From assembly GCA_009691765.1 (NCBI GenBank), contig SIAO01000014.1:1-61755 (forward strand): a DNA stretch of 61,755 nt, written 5' to 3'. The DNA is from Planctomycetota bacterium (GTDB lineage: Bacteria; Planctomycetota; GCA-002687715). Positions 51,748-60,934 of the stretch are shown here, one piece after another (position 1 is the stretch's first letter; every line of letters starts with the position of its first letter). The notes under the pieces were generated by a model. The model was not told the DNA's origin. It did not search any database and saw only the letters and a list, made by a program, of their open reading frames with translations. Both the position numbers and the translations under genes were made by a program.

Positions 51748-53160
51748 ATGCGCATTGCTTCATGGATTCTCGCGTTGGGATTACTCACGGCAGCCTGCAC
51801 CAAGCAAGGCGGACTTTTGTTAGATGACATGCCCAATCCGCAAGTGCGGCAAAGCAGCGGAGGCGTGTTGTCCACAAGCCTCACGATGTCAAACAAGAGT
51901 CATGACATCGACAGTGGTTTGTTCCTGCAGAGCGCCAGCTACGACGGCGGCATTCCCGGGCCCACATTCATCGTGAACCCAGGCGACACACTTGAGGTCA
52001 CGCTGACCAACAGCATCGAAATGCCACCCGGCGTTGATGGCGGCATGGATCCACGCCTGTCCAACATGCACTTCCACGGACTGCATGTGTCACCGCTCGG
52101 CAACTCGGACAATCCACTCATCAGCATTCCCGCTGGCGGTACCTACAACTACACCTGTCAGATTCCCGCCAATCACCCCGGCGGATTCCACTGGTATCAC
52201 CCGCACCATCACGGCACGGTGGACTGGCAAGTGGCCAACGGCATGCAAGGCGCCATCATCATCCGTGGCGCGCTCGATCTGGTGCCTGAAGTTGCGGCAG
52301 CTCGCGATCGCATCTTGATGATCGCCAACATCAAACTGGATCCGGTCACGGGTGGAGTCCCCGTGATGACGGAAACCGCGGCCGACCTTTTTCTCGTCAA
52401 CGGCAAAGTGCGCCCAACGATTCACATGCGTCCCGGTGAAGTGCAACGCTGGCGCGTTGCCGCAGCCGGTGGCAGCCGCTACATGCCGCTTGCACTCGAC
52501 GGCCATAATCTGCACCAGATCGCCTTCGACGGCATGGCGCTCGCGGCACCGCAGACTGTGTCCGAGATGATGCTGATCCCCGGACAACGCGCGGAAGTCT
52601 TGGTGAAAGCAGGCGCGGTCGGCACCTACTTGCTGCGCAAGAAGCCGTACCAGAACAGCGGCATGGAACCGCTCGTGCCTGAAATCGTGTTGGCCGATGT
52701 TGTTGTCAGTGGCGCAGCGTTGGACATGCCTTTGCCCACCACCTTGGTTCCTGTACGCCCAGATCCAGGGGCTCCGCTCGTCACACGCCTCTGGACTTTC
52801 GACGTGCTGAGTGCCTTTCCCCCGCAGTTTGGAATCAACCTGCTGCCTTTCGATCCAACGCGCATCGATGCCTCACCGCTCTTGGGCAGCGTCGAAGAGT
52901 GGACCATCCAAGATGGCTCGGGGATGCACCATCCGTTCCATTTGCACACCAACCACTTCCTCGTCACGCACATCAACGGACTGCCGCTCGCAACTCCGGT
53001 GTGGCGCGACACCGTCAATGTGCCTCAGGCTGGCACGGTCACCGTGAAAATCCCGTTCGACGATTTCCCCGGTCCCACTGTGCTTCACTGCCATCTGCTG
53101 ACACATGAAGACTTGGGGATGATGACGATCATCAACACGGTTGTGACGCCACCGAAATAG
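51748..53160 (+). CDS. multicopper oxidase lipoprotein
   Basis: A 470-residue three-domain cupredoxin oxidase. The signal ends in a lipobox with Cys17 (GLLTAAC), so it is membrane-anchored. Copper-binding motifs are complete: HFHGLH (His108, His110), HWYHPH (His138, His143), HPFHLH, and HCHLLTHEDLGMM (Cys448, with His453 and Met458 at the type-1 site). An axial Met and overall length suggest a CueO/CotA-like phenol or metal oxidase. Reactions may include cuprous ion, ferrous ion or phenolic substrates. The ATG at 51748 lacks a good ribosome-binding site but begins the signal peptide. Confidence 0.93.
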   Translation: MRIASWILALGLLTAACTKQGGLLLDDMPNPQVRQSSGGVLSTSLTMSNKSHDIDSGLFLQSASYDGGIPGPTFIVNPGDTLEVTLTNSIEMPPGVDGGMDPRLSNMHFHGLHVSPLGNSDNPLISIPAGGTYNYTCQIPANHPGGFHWYHPHHHGTVDWQVANGMQGAIIIRGALDLVPEVAAARDRILMIANIKLDPVTGGVPVMTETAADLFLVNGKVRPTIHMRPGEVQRWRVAAAGGSRYMPLALDGHNLHQIAFDGMALAAPQTVSEMMLIPGQRAEVLVKAGAVGTYLLRKKPYQNSGMEPLVPEIVLADVVVSGAALDMPLPTTLVPVRPDPGAPLVTRLWTFDVLSAFPPQFGINLLPFDPTRIDASPLLGSVEEWTIQDGSGMHHPFHLHTNHFLVTHINGLPLATPVWRDTVNVPQAGTVTVKIPFDDFPGPTVLHCHLLTHEDLGMMTIINTVVTPPK

Positions 53161-53181
53161 CGCAGCACGAGCGCGGCGGCG

Positions 53182-54756
53182 TCACTGCTTCAGTTTGCGC
53201 CCGCACCACAGCGGCAAACCAGCACCACGCGCTTGCGCAGGATCTGCGCCCAGCACAATCGCCCAGCAAGCGGTGGTCCACACCTCGCCGACCGACACAT
53301 CGCTGTTGCTGTTCATCTGCAACGACTCGTGCCACGGCCTCGGCTGCAAACTGCCATCGGGCGCACGCGCCAACACCAAATCGCGACGCGCACGTGCCCA
53401 CCACACGCTGCGCACTTCGCCACCGAGCGCTTCCGCAGCCACACCTGAAAGCAACACGTGTTGCATCAGCGAGGCATGTCCGCCCAGCACATCTTGGGCA
53501 TTGCTACGCACATAGCTTTCCAGTTTCTGTGTGAAAGGCAGTTTGTCGAAGCCAAGATTGCGCACGCCCAACCACGCCGCAGCGCTGCGTCCGATGTTGC
53601 CTTCGCCCTTCTGTCCTGGCGCCGTGCTGTAGCCCACACCGCCTTCCGCTGAAGCGGACGCTTCGCAGTAGTCGAACAGTCGACGCGCCTTCGTCGCGTC
53701 CACCGCCACGCCGCAGCCCTTGGCGTTACCCAACGCGCTGAGCACCAACGCTCCAACAATGTTCAACTCCAAATAGTCGAGCGCGTTCTTGCCGCCTGGG
53801 CCGTGGGCGAAACCGCCGCTCGTTTCCATACGCGCGAACAGCGTCTGGACCAAGCGTTCCAGTTCTTGCTGCGGCACACTCGCGCGTTTGCGTGCAGCGA
53901 GTTCTGCAAGAAACAACAGACCATGCGCGATGCCCCAGTTGGTCTGATCCCAATTCGCACCATCGATACGCGGCACTTCATCCGCACTCAGCGCGTAGCG
54001 CAGGACGAAGCCACGCGCTTTGTCGATATTTTGTGTCCATGGTGACTTAGCGAGAGCGTCACTCGCCGCAAGCCAGGCAAGACCAGCGAGCGCCGCTTGC
54101 ACCACGCTGCCGTTGCGACCGCTGAGAGTTTCAGAGAATCCGCCGTCGCTGGCCTGACGTTCTGCAAGCCACTGCAACGCCGCCTTCTGAATGGCCTTGC
54201 GCGCCTCTCCGATTTCCGGTTTGAGCGCGTCTTTCCCCATCGACAAAATAGGCACACGCAGCGCAAGAGTGCTGACACCTTTCGGGCCTGTGCGCGCAAT
54301 GTCCAAAACAACAGCACCCCTTTCCGCGGCTTCGGCAGTCAGCAGCGCTGAAGCCAAAGCGTCGAGCGAGCCTTTTGCGAACGGCACCTTGTTCACACCA
54401 CTGATGACATCGCCAACCAAGAGCCCGGCCTTCGAAGCTGGCCCAGTTGGAAAAAGGAGAACCACTTCGAGACGATCAGGGCCGTTGTCAGCAGCAGGAG
54501 CATCAGAAGCTGCCGCCACGCGCCGCCGCCCCGTTGATGCGCCAGGTGGAGTCGCTGTGCCCGGTTCGCGAGCTTTGACGCCGAGGAGACCGAGGTTCCA
54601 CAAATCGAGTTCCCCGCCACCTTCAGCGCGCGCAGAGCGCGAACCGCCGAAGGGCCACGAGCTTTGGGCATGGAGCGGAGCCACCGCGACGGCCGCGCAG
54701 GCAAAGCACAAGAAAAGCGTTGGCCAGCTGCGCAGAAAAAACACCGCCCGCCTCAC
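53182..54756 (-). CDS. exported PDZ plus alpha-toroid repeat protein (DUF6288-type)
   Basis: A 524-residue exported protein. The signal peptide (FLCFACAAVAVAPLHA, then QSS) is followed by a PDZ domain at about 93-165 (FPTGPASKAGLLVGDVISGV). From about 185 to 510 a helical region with repeated QxxxGG-type blocks follows (ALQWLAERQASDGGFSETLS, RSAAAWLGVRNLG). These resemble the alpha-toroid of prenyltransferases and squalene cyclases but lack an obvious catalytic DxDD. I recognise this as DUF6288-type architecture, known mainly from Planctomycetota (recall, not a search). The GTG at 54756 overlaps the lipoprotein stop (GTGA), so translation is coupled. It is convergent with the multicopper oxidase, with a 21-base gap. 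Confidence 0.78.
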   Translation of the reverse strand: MRRAVFFLRSWPTLFLCFACAAVAVAPLHAQSSWPFGGSRSARAEGGGELDLWNLGLLGVKAREPGTATPPGASTGRRRVAAASDAPAADNGPDRLEVVLLFPTGPASKAGLLVGDVISGVNKVPFAKGSLDALASALLTAEAAERGAVVLDIARTGPKGVSTLALRVPILSMGKDALKPEIGEARKAIQKAALQWLAERQASDGGFSETLSGRNGSVVQAALAGLAWLAASDALAKSPWTQNIDKARGFVLRYALSADEVPRIDGANWDQTNWGIAHGLLFLAELAARKRASVPQQELERLVQTLFARMETSGGFAHGPGGKNALDYLELNIVGALVLSALGNAKGCGVAVDATKARRLFDYCEASASAEGGVGYSTAPGQKGEGNIGRSAAAWLGVRNLGFDKLPFTQKLESYVRSNAQDVLGGHASLMQHVLLSGVAAEALGGEVRSVWWARARRDLVLARAPDGSLQPRPWHESLQMNSNSDVSVGEVWTTACWAIVLGADPAQARGAGLPLWCGRKLKQ

Positions 54757-55253
54757 TGCTTCTTCGCAGGCTGCGTGGCGTTCCGCGCCACCAGTTCCAC
54801 GATGGCGTTGCTGAGTTGCAAGCGGCGCCCAACTTCACGCGTTGCAAAGATGACGAGGTCTGCCTTGTTCTGCGCGCTGAACTCTTGGCTCTGTGCGCCG
54901 AGTTCAAGGCGCACCTTGTGATACGGCCCACCTGAAGGGTCGTCGTCGTCCACATCAAGCGTGCCGCGACCAAAAGGGTCTTCAGCAAGGAGCAGATCCC
55001 ACAGTTTGCGCCATTCTTTGAATGGCACCGTGCCCACGAAATCGCCATGAGAGGTGTGCAGTTCGCAACTCAGTTCGCCATTGCGGCTAAGAACACGGCG
55101 CACTTCAGCGCCCTTGTCAGAGTTAGTGATGAAGCTGCTGCTCATCACGATGGACGACTCGACACACTTGCCGTCTGCACCCTGCAGTGCATCCCCGCTC
55201 GTGGCGCACGAAACGCAAAGCAACAATGCCAGACCCAATGCAAAACTCTTCAT
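54753..55253 (-). CDS. small lipoprotein of unknown function
   Basis: A 166-residue lipoprotein: signal MKSFALGLALLLCVSC with lipobox Cys16. The mature part is mixed alpha/beta with an acidic stretch (LDVDDDDPSG). No family recognised. The ATG at 55253 is chosen over a GTG at 55265 because GAGG is better spaced for it; it overlaps the PyrK stop as ATGA. Sandwiched between pyrK and the PDZ/alpha-toroid gene with overlaps at both ends. Confidence 0.7.
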   Translation of the reverse strand: MKSFALGLALLLCVSCATSGDALQGADGKCVESSIVMSSSFITNSDKGAEVRRVLSRNGELSCELHTSHGDFVGTVPFKEWRKLWDLLLAEDPFGRGTLDVDDDDPSGGPYHKVRLELGAQSQEFSAQNKADLVIFATREVGRRLQLSNAIVELVARNATQPAKKQ

Positions 55254-56068
55254 GCGTGGATACACCTCGCTTCAAAAACCGGACCATCGACACAGGCTCG
55301 CAAATACGCACCGGCACCGCGCGCAACTCCAGACTGCACCGATTCCACCACGCAAGCGTTGCACACGCCATACCCGCAAGCCATGCGCTCTTCGACTGAA
55401 AGATGGCAGTAGAAACCCTCGCGCAGAGCAAGACTCTGCACCGCATGAAGCATGGGTTGCGGCCCGCATACAAACGCCTCGATAGGACCAAGCTGCGGCA
55501 AACGGCGTTCGAGCACTTCCGTGATGCGCCCGCGCTCACCGCGGGAACCATCGTCGGTGCATTCGATGATGGTGATGCCGGCATCGCGCACGGCGGGTTG
55601 AATCCACAGGTCTTGCGCAGTGCGACCAGCGAGAATAAGCAACACTTCTGACGCGCGCGCGGCGTAGGCGCCAAGGAGCAGTTCGCGCACTTGCAACGCG
55701 AAAGGCGCATTGCCAATGCCACCGGCGAGGAGCACAGGTCGGCGACCACTTGCGGGTTCGGGGAAACCGTTACCACTGAGACCTCCGAGATGCACATGAT
55801 CTCCAGCGCGCAGTTTTGCCATGCGCTGCGTCACCCGGCCGTGAGGTTTGTAGAGCAGCTCTGTGACCACCGTGCCATCGGCGCGACGCCACACATCCGA
55901 CAAGCTGAACGGGCGCGGTAGGAGCTGCGCAACACGATCTTCGAGCGACAACATCACAAAGCGGGCAGCGCGAGCCCCGCGAGAAATGGCATCCCAATCG
56001 AGGGACATGCGCCACACGGAAGGTGTTTCGGCGCGGTTATCGAGGATGGTGGCTACGCTCGCATCCAT
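55250..56068 (-). CDS. pyrK: dihydroorotate dehydrogenase electron-transfer subunit (PyrK-like)
   Basis: A 272-residue iron-sulfur flavoprotein of the PyrK family. FAD-binding RPFSLSD (52-58), the NAD-binding loop GGIGNAPF (116-123) and the 2Fe-2S Cys set Cys231, Cys236, Cys239 and Cys259 (CGYGVCNACVVE and RACVDGPVF) are all present. PyrK passes electrons from dihydroorotate dehydrogenase B to NAD in pyrimidine synthesis. The partner pyrD is not next to it, so another partner is possible. The ATG at 56068 (MDASVATILDNR) is the family start; a longer in-frame extension overlaps the divergent Nudix gene. Confidence 0.87.
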   Translation of the reverse strand: MDASVATILDNRAETPSVWRMSLDWDAISRGARAARFVMLSLEDRVAQLLPRPFSLSDVWRRADGTVVTELLYKPHGRVTQRMAKLRAGDHVHLGGLSGNGFPEPASGRRPVLLAGGIGNAPFALQVRELLLGAYAARASEVLLILAGRTAQDLWIQPAVRDAGITIIECTDDGSRGERGRITEVLERRLPQLGPIEAFVCGPQPMLHAVQSLALREGFYCHLSVEERMACGYGVCNACVVESVQSGVARGAGAYLRACVDGPVFEARCIHA

Positions 56069-56161
56069 GGTGTCCGTTTGTAGCAAGGCCGCAGCGCTGC
56101 TGGAAGCGCCTCGGCATGACGCCCCCTTGCGAGGAGTGCCTACAACCCGGATTCTCTGCCC
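56069..56161. promoter_or_regulatory. divergent intergenic region between pyrK and the Nudix gene
   Basis: Ninety-three bases separate two divergent genes and must carry both promoters. No consensus promoter or operator stands out. Confidence 0.35.
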
Positions 56162-56593
56162 ATGCGCAAGGCCGCAGGCTTCATCGTGTTCGTGCGAGCT
56201 GGCACCACGCCACGCTTCTTGCTGCTGCGCAACGCGCGGCACGGGACATGGTCTGTCCCCAAGGGGCACTTGCACGACGCTGAAGAAGCCCTCAGTGGCG
56301 CTTGGCGCGAACTGCAAGAAGAGACGGGCATCACTCAATTGAAAATCTGGCCAGGGTTTGAAGAAGTGCTGAGCTACAGCGTGCCAGCGGGCAAGCGCAA
56401 AGATGGCGCCGAAGCCTACGAAAAGGAGCTGCGCTTGTTCCTTGGAGAAGCCGCGTCCATGGCGTGGACTCGCTCCAAGGAACATGACATCGGCGCGTGG
56501 ATGGACTTGGAAGGCTGCCTCGACAAGGTGCAGCATGAAATCTTGCGGGACGCGCTGCGCCGCGCTGCGACACGCATTGCGAGCGGGGCCTAA
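56162..56593 (+). CDS. Nudix hydrolase
   Basis: A 143-residue Nudix enzyme. The complete Nudix box runs from Gly35 to Ile57, with Glu41 and the REL-QEETGI segment (Arg49, Glu50, Glu53, Glu54). It hydrolyses a nucleoside-diphosphate-linked substrate. The approach WSVPKGHLHDAEE is typical of the bis(5'-nucleosyl)-tetraphosphatase branch, but the exact substrate is not fixed. No signal peptide. Five bases separate it from the ABC-F gene, so the two are likely cotranscribed. Confidence 0.92.
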   Translation: MRKAAGFIVFVRAGTTPRFLLLRNARHGTWSVPKGHLHDAEEALSGAWRELQEETGITQLKIWPGFEEVLSYSVPAGKRKDGAEAYEKELRLFLGEAASMAWTRSKEHDIGAWMDLEGCLDKVQHEILRDALRRAATRIASGA

Positions 56594-56598
56594 CCCAG

Positions 56599-58482
56599 AT
56601 GGCACTATTTTCTGTCAACGGACTGGGCAAGTCCTACGGTTCTGAAACGCTCTTCGAAAACCTCGACCTCGATGTGCATGAGGGCGACCGCATCGGCGTT
56701 GTCGGCGCCAACGGTTGTGGCAAGAGCACGCTGTTCCGCATGTTGGCGGGTGCAGAAGTGCCGGATCACGGAGTCATCGCCAAATCACGCGGGCTCGAAC
56801 TCGGATGGCTCACGCAAGACCCCGTGTTGGCGCCGGATCACACGGCAGTGCAGGCGGTCATGGAAGTGTTCGCGCACCACGAGAAGTCGGCGCAGCGCAT
56901 GCGCGAGCTCGAAACGCTGCTCGCAGACTGCCACGAGCCGAAGCTGCAAAATGAACTGCTCCACGAGCACGCTGATCTCGCTGAATCGCTGACACTTGCC
57001 GGCGACGACAACTTCGAAGGGCGCGCACGGGCCACGCTGGCGAGCTTAGGACTTCGCACCCATCTGCATGAATCTCTCTGCGGCACGCTTTCCGGTGGCG
57101 AACGCTGCCGCGTGGCCTTGGCGCGCATGTTGCTAACGGGGGCGAACCTGCTCCTGCTCGACGAACCGACCAACCATCTCGATCTCGACGGCATCGAATG
57201 GCTCGAAGAACATCTTTCACGCCGCCGCGGCGCGATGCTCATCGTCTCGCACGATCGACGTTTCTTGGATCGCGTCACCACCGCCACGCTCTCCTTCACG
57301 GCTGAAGGGCCACTCCTCTATCGCGCCGCATGGAGCCGCTACGAGCAACTGCGCGCAGAAGAGTTGGAAGCGCGGCGTCGCGAATACGAAATCCAACAGG
57401 ACTACATCAACAAGGAAGAAGAGTTCATCCGCAAGCACATTGGTTCGCATCGCAGTGCCGAAGCCAAAGGGAGGCGCAAGCGCTTGGACAGTCTTGTGCG
57501 CCTCACAGTGCCGTCGAGTCGCCAAGACATGATGAAGCTGAACATGACACCGCTGCGCCGTGCAGGTGACGCGCCGCTGTGCATCGAAGACCTCAGCATC
57601 GGTTATGGCGAGCGCAGGCTGGTGAAAGGGCTGAACTGCACTTTGGAGCCCGGTGAACGCGTCGGGATCGTGGGCCACAACGGTTGCGGCAAGAGCACTT
57701 TGCTCGCCACGCTGGGTGGGCTGCTGGCGCCGCTCGAAGGGCGCGTCGACCTTGGGCGTTCGCTGGATGTAGGTTTCTATTCCCAATCCCAGATTCATTT
57801 GCCTGTGGACAAAACCGTGCGCGATTTCGTGCACGACATGCGTCCCAAGTGGACCGATTTCGAAGTGCGCGGGTTCCTCGCTCGCTTCTTGTTCTACGCC
57901 GAAGATGCCGAGCGACCCATCGCACAACTGTCAGGCGGTGAGCGCGGCCGACTCGCGCTGTCGGAGCTGCTCTTGGCGCGGCCTAACATGCTGTTGCTCG
58001 ACGAGCCCACGAACCATCTCGACATCCCTGCGCGCATCGCGTTGGAAGAGCTGCTGAAAGAGTTCAGCGGCACCTTGCTGGTGGTCAGCCACGACCGCCA
58101 CTTCTTGGATCAAGTGACGCAGCGCACGCTCTGGATCGACGATGACGGGGTGCGCATGTTCAATGAGAGCTTCGGGAACGCAGAACGCATCCGCAATGCC
58201 GCCCCTGTGCAACAGAAAGAAGCCTCTGCGGCGCCAGCAAAGCCCACCGTTTCGAAAGACAAGAAGCGCAGCCCGCCCAAGGCGAAACGCCGCGCGATCG
58301 CGAGCATCGAAGCCGACATCATGGCGCAAGAGGCCATTCGAGATTCGCTTCAAAAAGCTCTTCAAGAGCCCGCCACACTGCGCGATGGCGCGCGTGCCAA
58401 AGACATCCGCGGCCGCCTCGCCGCCTGCTCCGCCATGCTCGCTGGCTTAGAAACCGAGTGGTCCGGCTGGAGCGACGCCTGA
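56599..58482 (+). CDS. ABC-F family ATPase (Uup-like)
   Basis: A 627-residue soluble protein with two ABC ATPase domains and no membrane part, as in ribosome-associated ABC-F proteins. Walker A motifs are GANGCGKST (first domain) and GHNGCGKST (second). Signatures are LSGGERCR and LSGGERGR; both Walker B motifs end LLLDEPTNHLD. A linker with basic helices joins the halves, and a C-terminal Lys-rich coiled coil (about 535-627) is the Uup-type extension. It probably acts on the ribosome or on branched DNA. There is no sign of an antibiotic-resistance specialisation. Confidence 0.92.
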   Translation: MALFSVNGLGKSYGSETLFENLDLDVHEGDRIGVVGANGCGKSTLFRMLAGAEVPDHGVIAKSRGLELGWLTQDPVLAPDHTAVQAVMEVFAHHEKSAQRMRELETLLADCHEPKLQNELLHEHADLAESLTLAGDDNFEGRARATLASLGLRTHLHESLCGTLSGGERCRVALARMLLTGANLLLLDEPTNHLDLDGIEWLEEHLSRRRGAMLIVSHDRRFLDRVTTATLSFTAEGPLLYRAAWSRYEQLRAEELEARRREYEIQQDYINKEEEFIRKHIGSHRSAEAKGRRKRLDSLVRLTVPSSRQDMMKLNMTPLRRAGDAPLCIEDLSIGYGERRLVKGLNCTLEPGERVGIVGHNGCGKSTLLATLGGLLAPLEGRVDLGRSLDVGFYSQSQIHLPVDKTVRDFVHDMRPKWTDFEVRGFLARFLFYAEDAERPIAQLSGGERGRLALSELLLARPNMLLLDEPTNHLDIPARIALEELLKEFSGTLLVVSHDRHFLDQVTQRTLWIDDDGVRMFNESFGNAERIRNAAPVQQKEASAAPAKPTVSKDKKRSPPKAKRRAIASIEADIMAQEAIRDSLQKALQEPATLRDGARAKDIRGRLAACSAMLAGLETEWSGWSDA

Positions 58483-58613
58483 GTTTTCGAAGAATCTCGC
58501 AGATTTGTTATCATAAAACGCTCGCCGAAGACATATAGCGATTGAAGACTGCTGCGCGGCGGTGGTTAATCTCATGGCTACGCCCTCGCAAGAGGGATTA
58601 CGGAGATGCTTCC
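58483..58613 (+). promoter_or_regulatory. AT-richer upstream region with a GCAA-loop hairpin before the coiled-coil membrane gene
   Basis: This 131-base gap is noticeably more AT-rich than its surroundings near 58490-58530 (TTGTTATCATAAAACG), as expected for a promoter. A perfect CCCTC/GAGGG stem closed by a GCAA tetraloop lies at 58583-58596. It is five bases before the GGAG ribosome-binding site of the next gene, so it could affect translation. Confidence 0.4.
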
Positions 58614-59789
58614 ATGGACTTTTTCGAACTCTGGTTCAATAAGTTAGACAACATTGAGTTTGGCACTTGGCTGCTCATCTTCGTGTTGCATGTGGGCCTT
58701 GCGTGGCTGTTCTTGCGCAAGAAAACCGGATGGCTGTATGTGGCGTTCCTGCGCATTATGTGCGAATTCATCGTCGCACCATTCCGCTTTCTCAAGCAAT
58801 GCCTCGAAGGCTGCGTCAGCTTTGGCAAGGGCTATGGCGACACAACGCAACGCACGTCTTTATTGAGCGTGGTGCTCACGGCTAGCGGATTGTGTGTGAG
58901 TGGCGTGGTGTTGTTGATCATGGTGCAAGTCCTCGGCTCTATGTGGCATGCAGGCAAGCCCAACAAACATGCCCAAGAAGCCGTCGCGCAGTACGAGCAG
59001 CGCCTTGAAGAAACCAAAGCCCACCTCAATCAAGTTGAAACACTCTCACAAAGGACTAAGAACAGCCGTCCTGACGAAGCCAAAATGAAAGCCGCCATCG
59101 ACGCTGCACGGAAACAACACACAGCAGCGAGCGCAATCCTCAAATCAGCGGAACAACTGCTCAAAGTCGAACAAGACGCCTGCGACAAGGCGCTTGCTGC
59201 AGCCAAGAACAGCGACACCCTGGATCCAGATTACGTCGATGCCACCCTGCGGTTCTTGAGAGATGAAAAAGACACTAGCGACGCAGCCGTAAAGATGATG
59301 AACACTTCTGTCCAAAGCTACATCGCGAGCCAACCTATCCCCGCCAAGGATGGCGCTCTCATGCTCGCGCTCATCGCGCCGCATGTCGCGCGCGCAAAAC
59401 GCAGCGAAGCCATCGCCGCGGTGCGCGAGAACGCGGAATCCGCGCAAGAAGCGCTCGAAAAGGCCGAAGCTGCGCCACGAAACTTCGAAAGAAGGCGGGC
59501 TGATGCCGAAGCCGAGCTGCCACGCGCGCAAGCTGCGGTCGAGGATGCGGAAGCGGACCTCGATAAAATCGAAACTTTCGCCGGAGCGCAGTTTGGTCCA
59601 GCCTTCGGAGTGCTTTGCGTAGGCTTGCTCGTGGTGCTGAGCCTTACCTGGCTGCTCGGACTTGGTTTGGAAATCCTGCAGCGCAGCATTCGTTGGATGG
59701 ACGATGTTGCGGCCATTCGCAAACGCATGGATGCCGAGCTTGCAAGACCAGCAACAACGGAATCCAAAGACACCGCCAGCAACGCTTGA
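58614..59789 (+). CDS. membrane protein with central coiled coil
   Basis: A 391-residue protein of unknown family. Membrane helices lie at about 18-36 and 85-108, and a third at about 327-350. Between the last two is a long charged coiled coil rich in Ala, Glu, Lys and Gln (AVAQYEQRLEETKAHLNQVE, ENAESAQEALEKAEAAPRN). This arrangement would hold a periplasmic or cytoplasmic rod between membrane anchors. The ATG at 58614 (MDFFELWFNKLDN) follows GGAG; the upstream in-frame extension is not protein-like. It is convergent with the gene at 59821. Confidence 0.7.
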   Translation: MDFFELWFNKLDNIEFGTWLLIFVLHVGLAWLFLRKKTGWLYVAFLRIMCEFIVAPFRFLKQCLEGCVSFGKGYGDTTQRTSLLSVVLTASGLCVSGVVLLIMVQVLGSMWHAGKPNKHAQEAVAQYEQRLEETKAHLNQVETLSQRTKNSRPDEAKMKAAIDAARKQHTAASAILKSAEQLLKVEQDACDKALAAAKNSDTLDPDYVDATLRFLRDEKDTSDAAVKMMNTSVQSYIASQPIPAKDGALMLALIAPHVARAKRSEAIAAVRENAESAQEALEKAEAAPRNFERRRADAEAELPRAQAAVEDAEADLDKIETFAGAQFGPAFGVLCVGLLVVLSLTWLLGLGLEILQRSIRWMDDVAAIRKRMDAELARPATTESKDTASNA

Positions 59790-59790
59790 G

Positions 59791-59800
59791 CCCTCGAGGG
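59791..59800. terminator. 10-base palindrome between convergent genes
   Basis: CCCTCGAGGG lies directly after the stop of the coiled-coil gene and before the end of the convergent gene. A loopless palindrome this short is weak evidence for a terminator; there is no U tract. Confidence 0.25.
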
Positions 59801-59820
59801 ACTTTCAGCGCGCAATATTG

Positions 59821-60933
59821 TTAGTGGAACATGCTGCCGCTCAGGCGGCGCAGGCCGAGCAACAGCGCCACGAGAACGGCGGTACCTACGAGAAAGGCGA
59901 TCAAAGCGGGAGTTGCATCAGCTTCAGCAGCCAACCGATCTAGGAAGGCTCGGCGCGCGACCTGCAACTTAGCGTCGCCCGGCAATTGCGCTCTACCGGC
60001 CACAACTTCTTCGTGAAGCACTAAGCCAACACGACTGTCGCTCATGCTGCGGCCCATGTTGAAGGCATCGCACAGAGCCCAGCCCATGGCGCCGCGCACC
60101 ACGGGGTCATCGGAGCCGCTCCATCCAGCGCGCATGGATTGCATGTGATCTGGCGGGCCGAAGCTCACATGCGAAATCTGCATGAATGGGGTCGCGCTGT
60201 TCACCGTCATGTCGTGCGCAGCGCCTTCCGCATCGAGGGCCGTTAGATCGCCCAAGGCAAGGCGCAAAGCAGACCGTTGTACTGCTGGTATTCCCTCGAT
60301 GTCCGAGCGCAAGGAGTCGAGCAACTCAGTGCTTCGCGTCGGAGTCAGCACTTGTTGCAACGGCAGTGATGACAAGAACTGCACACACTCTCCACTCAAG
60401 GACTGGCGCGCAGGCATGGCGTCCTTCAGCTTTTGCAAGACGCGAGCAAGGCCCTTGCGTTCCTGGTTGCGCTGCACCAAAGGACCTGTGATGCGACCAA
60501 ACAGGTCCTCGACCGTCGGCAGTGTGAGAGGTTCTTTTTCATCCGCCATGAACACGAGCAGTGGTTCAGATGTCCGATCCATCTGACCGTGACTGCCGAA
60601 CTGCACCAAGCTCACTTCGTGCGCATTGAGTGGGTACGAGCCGTTCAAGCGGCTGTGCCGCTGGCGCAAGCGCACATCCAACTGATAGCTGGCCCCAGTG
60701 TTGGAAATGCGTAAATGTCGGATGCCTGACACTTGGCCCACCTGCGCCACCAAAGCATTGCGCCAATCTGAGTTGTAGTCCTCGTTGGCGTTGGGCTCCA
60801 GCCGCAACGCGCCTTGAACTTCCACCGTGATCGGTTCGCCATAGCCGCGGTGTTGCACGTCCAGTTGAACCACATCGAATTGCTGCCCGATGAGGGCCAA
60901 ACTCAACGCCAAGAGTGTGAAAATTGTGCGCAT
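59821..60933 (-). CDS. exported, C-terminally membrane-anchored hypothetical protein
   Basis: A 370-residue protein with an N-terminal signal (MRTIFTLLALSLALIG, then QQFD) and one C-terminal helix (about 340-362, LIAFLVGTAVLVALLLGL) with a short basic tail. The large domain between is therefore expected outside the cytoplasm. It is mixed alpha/beta with no motif I recognise. The pattern recalls TPM-domain or DUF-type anchored proteins, but I cannot assign it. The ATG at 60933 lies one base after the apt stop, so it is probably cotranscribed with apt. Confidence 0.65.
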   Translation of the reverse strand: MRTIFTLLALSLALIGQQFDVVQLDVQHRGYGEPITVEVQGALRLEPNANEDYNSDWRNALVAQVGQVSGIRHLRISNTGASYQLDVRLRQRHSRLNGSYPLNAHEVSLVQFGSHGQMDRTSEPLLVFMADEKEPLTLPTVEDLFGRITGPLVQRNQERKGLARVLQKLKDAMPARQSLSGECVQFLSSLPLQQVLTPTRSTELLDSLRSDIEGIPAVQRSALRLALGDLTALDAEGAAHDMTVNSATPFMQISHVSFGPPDHMQSMRAGWSGSDDPVVRGAMGWALCDAFNMGRSMSDSRVGLVLHEEVVAGRAQLPGDAKLQVARRAFLDRLAAEADATPALIAFLVGTAVLVALLLGLRRLSGSMFH

Positions 60934-60934
60934 G

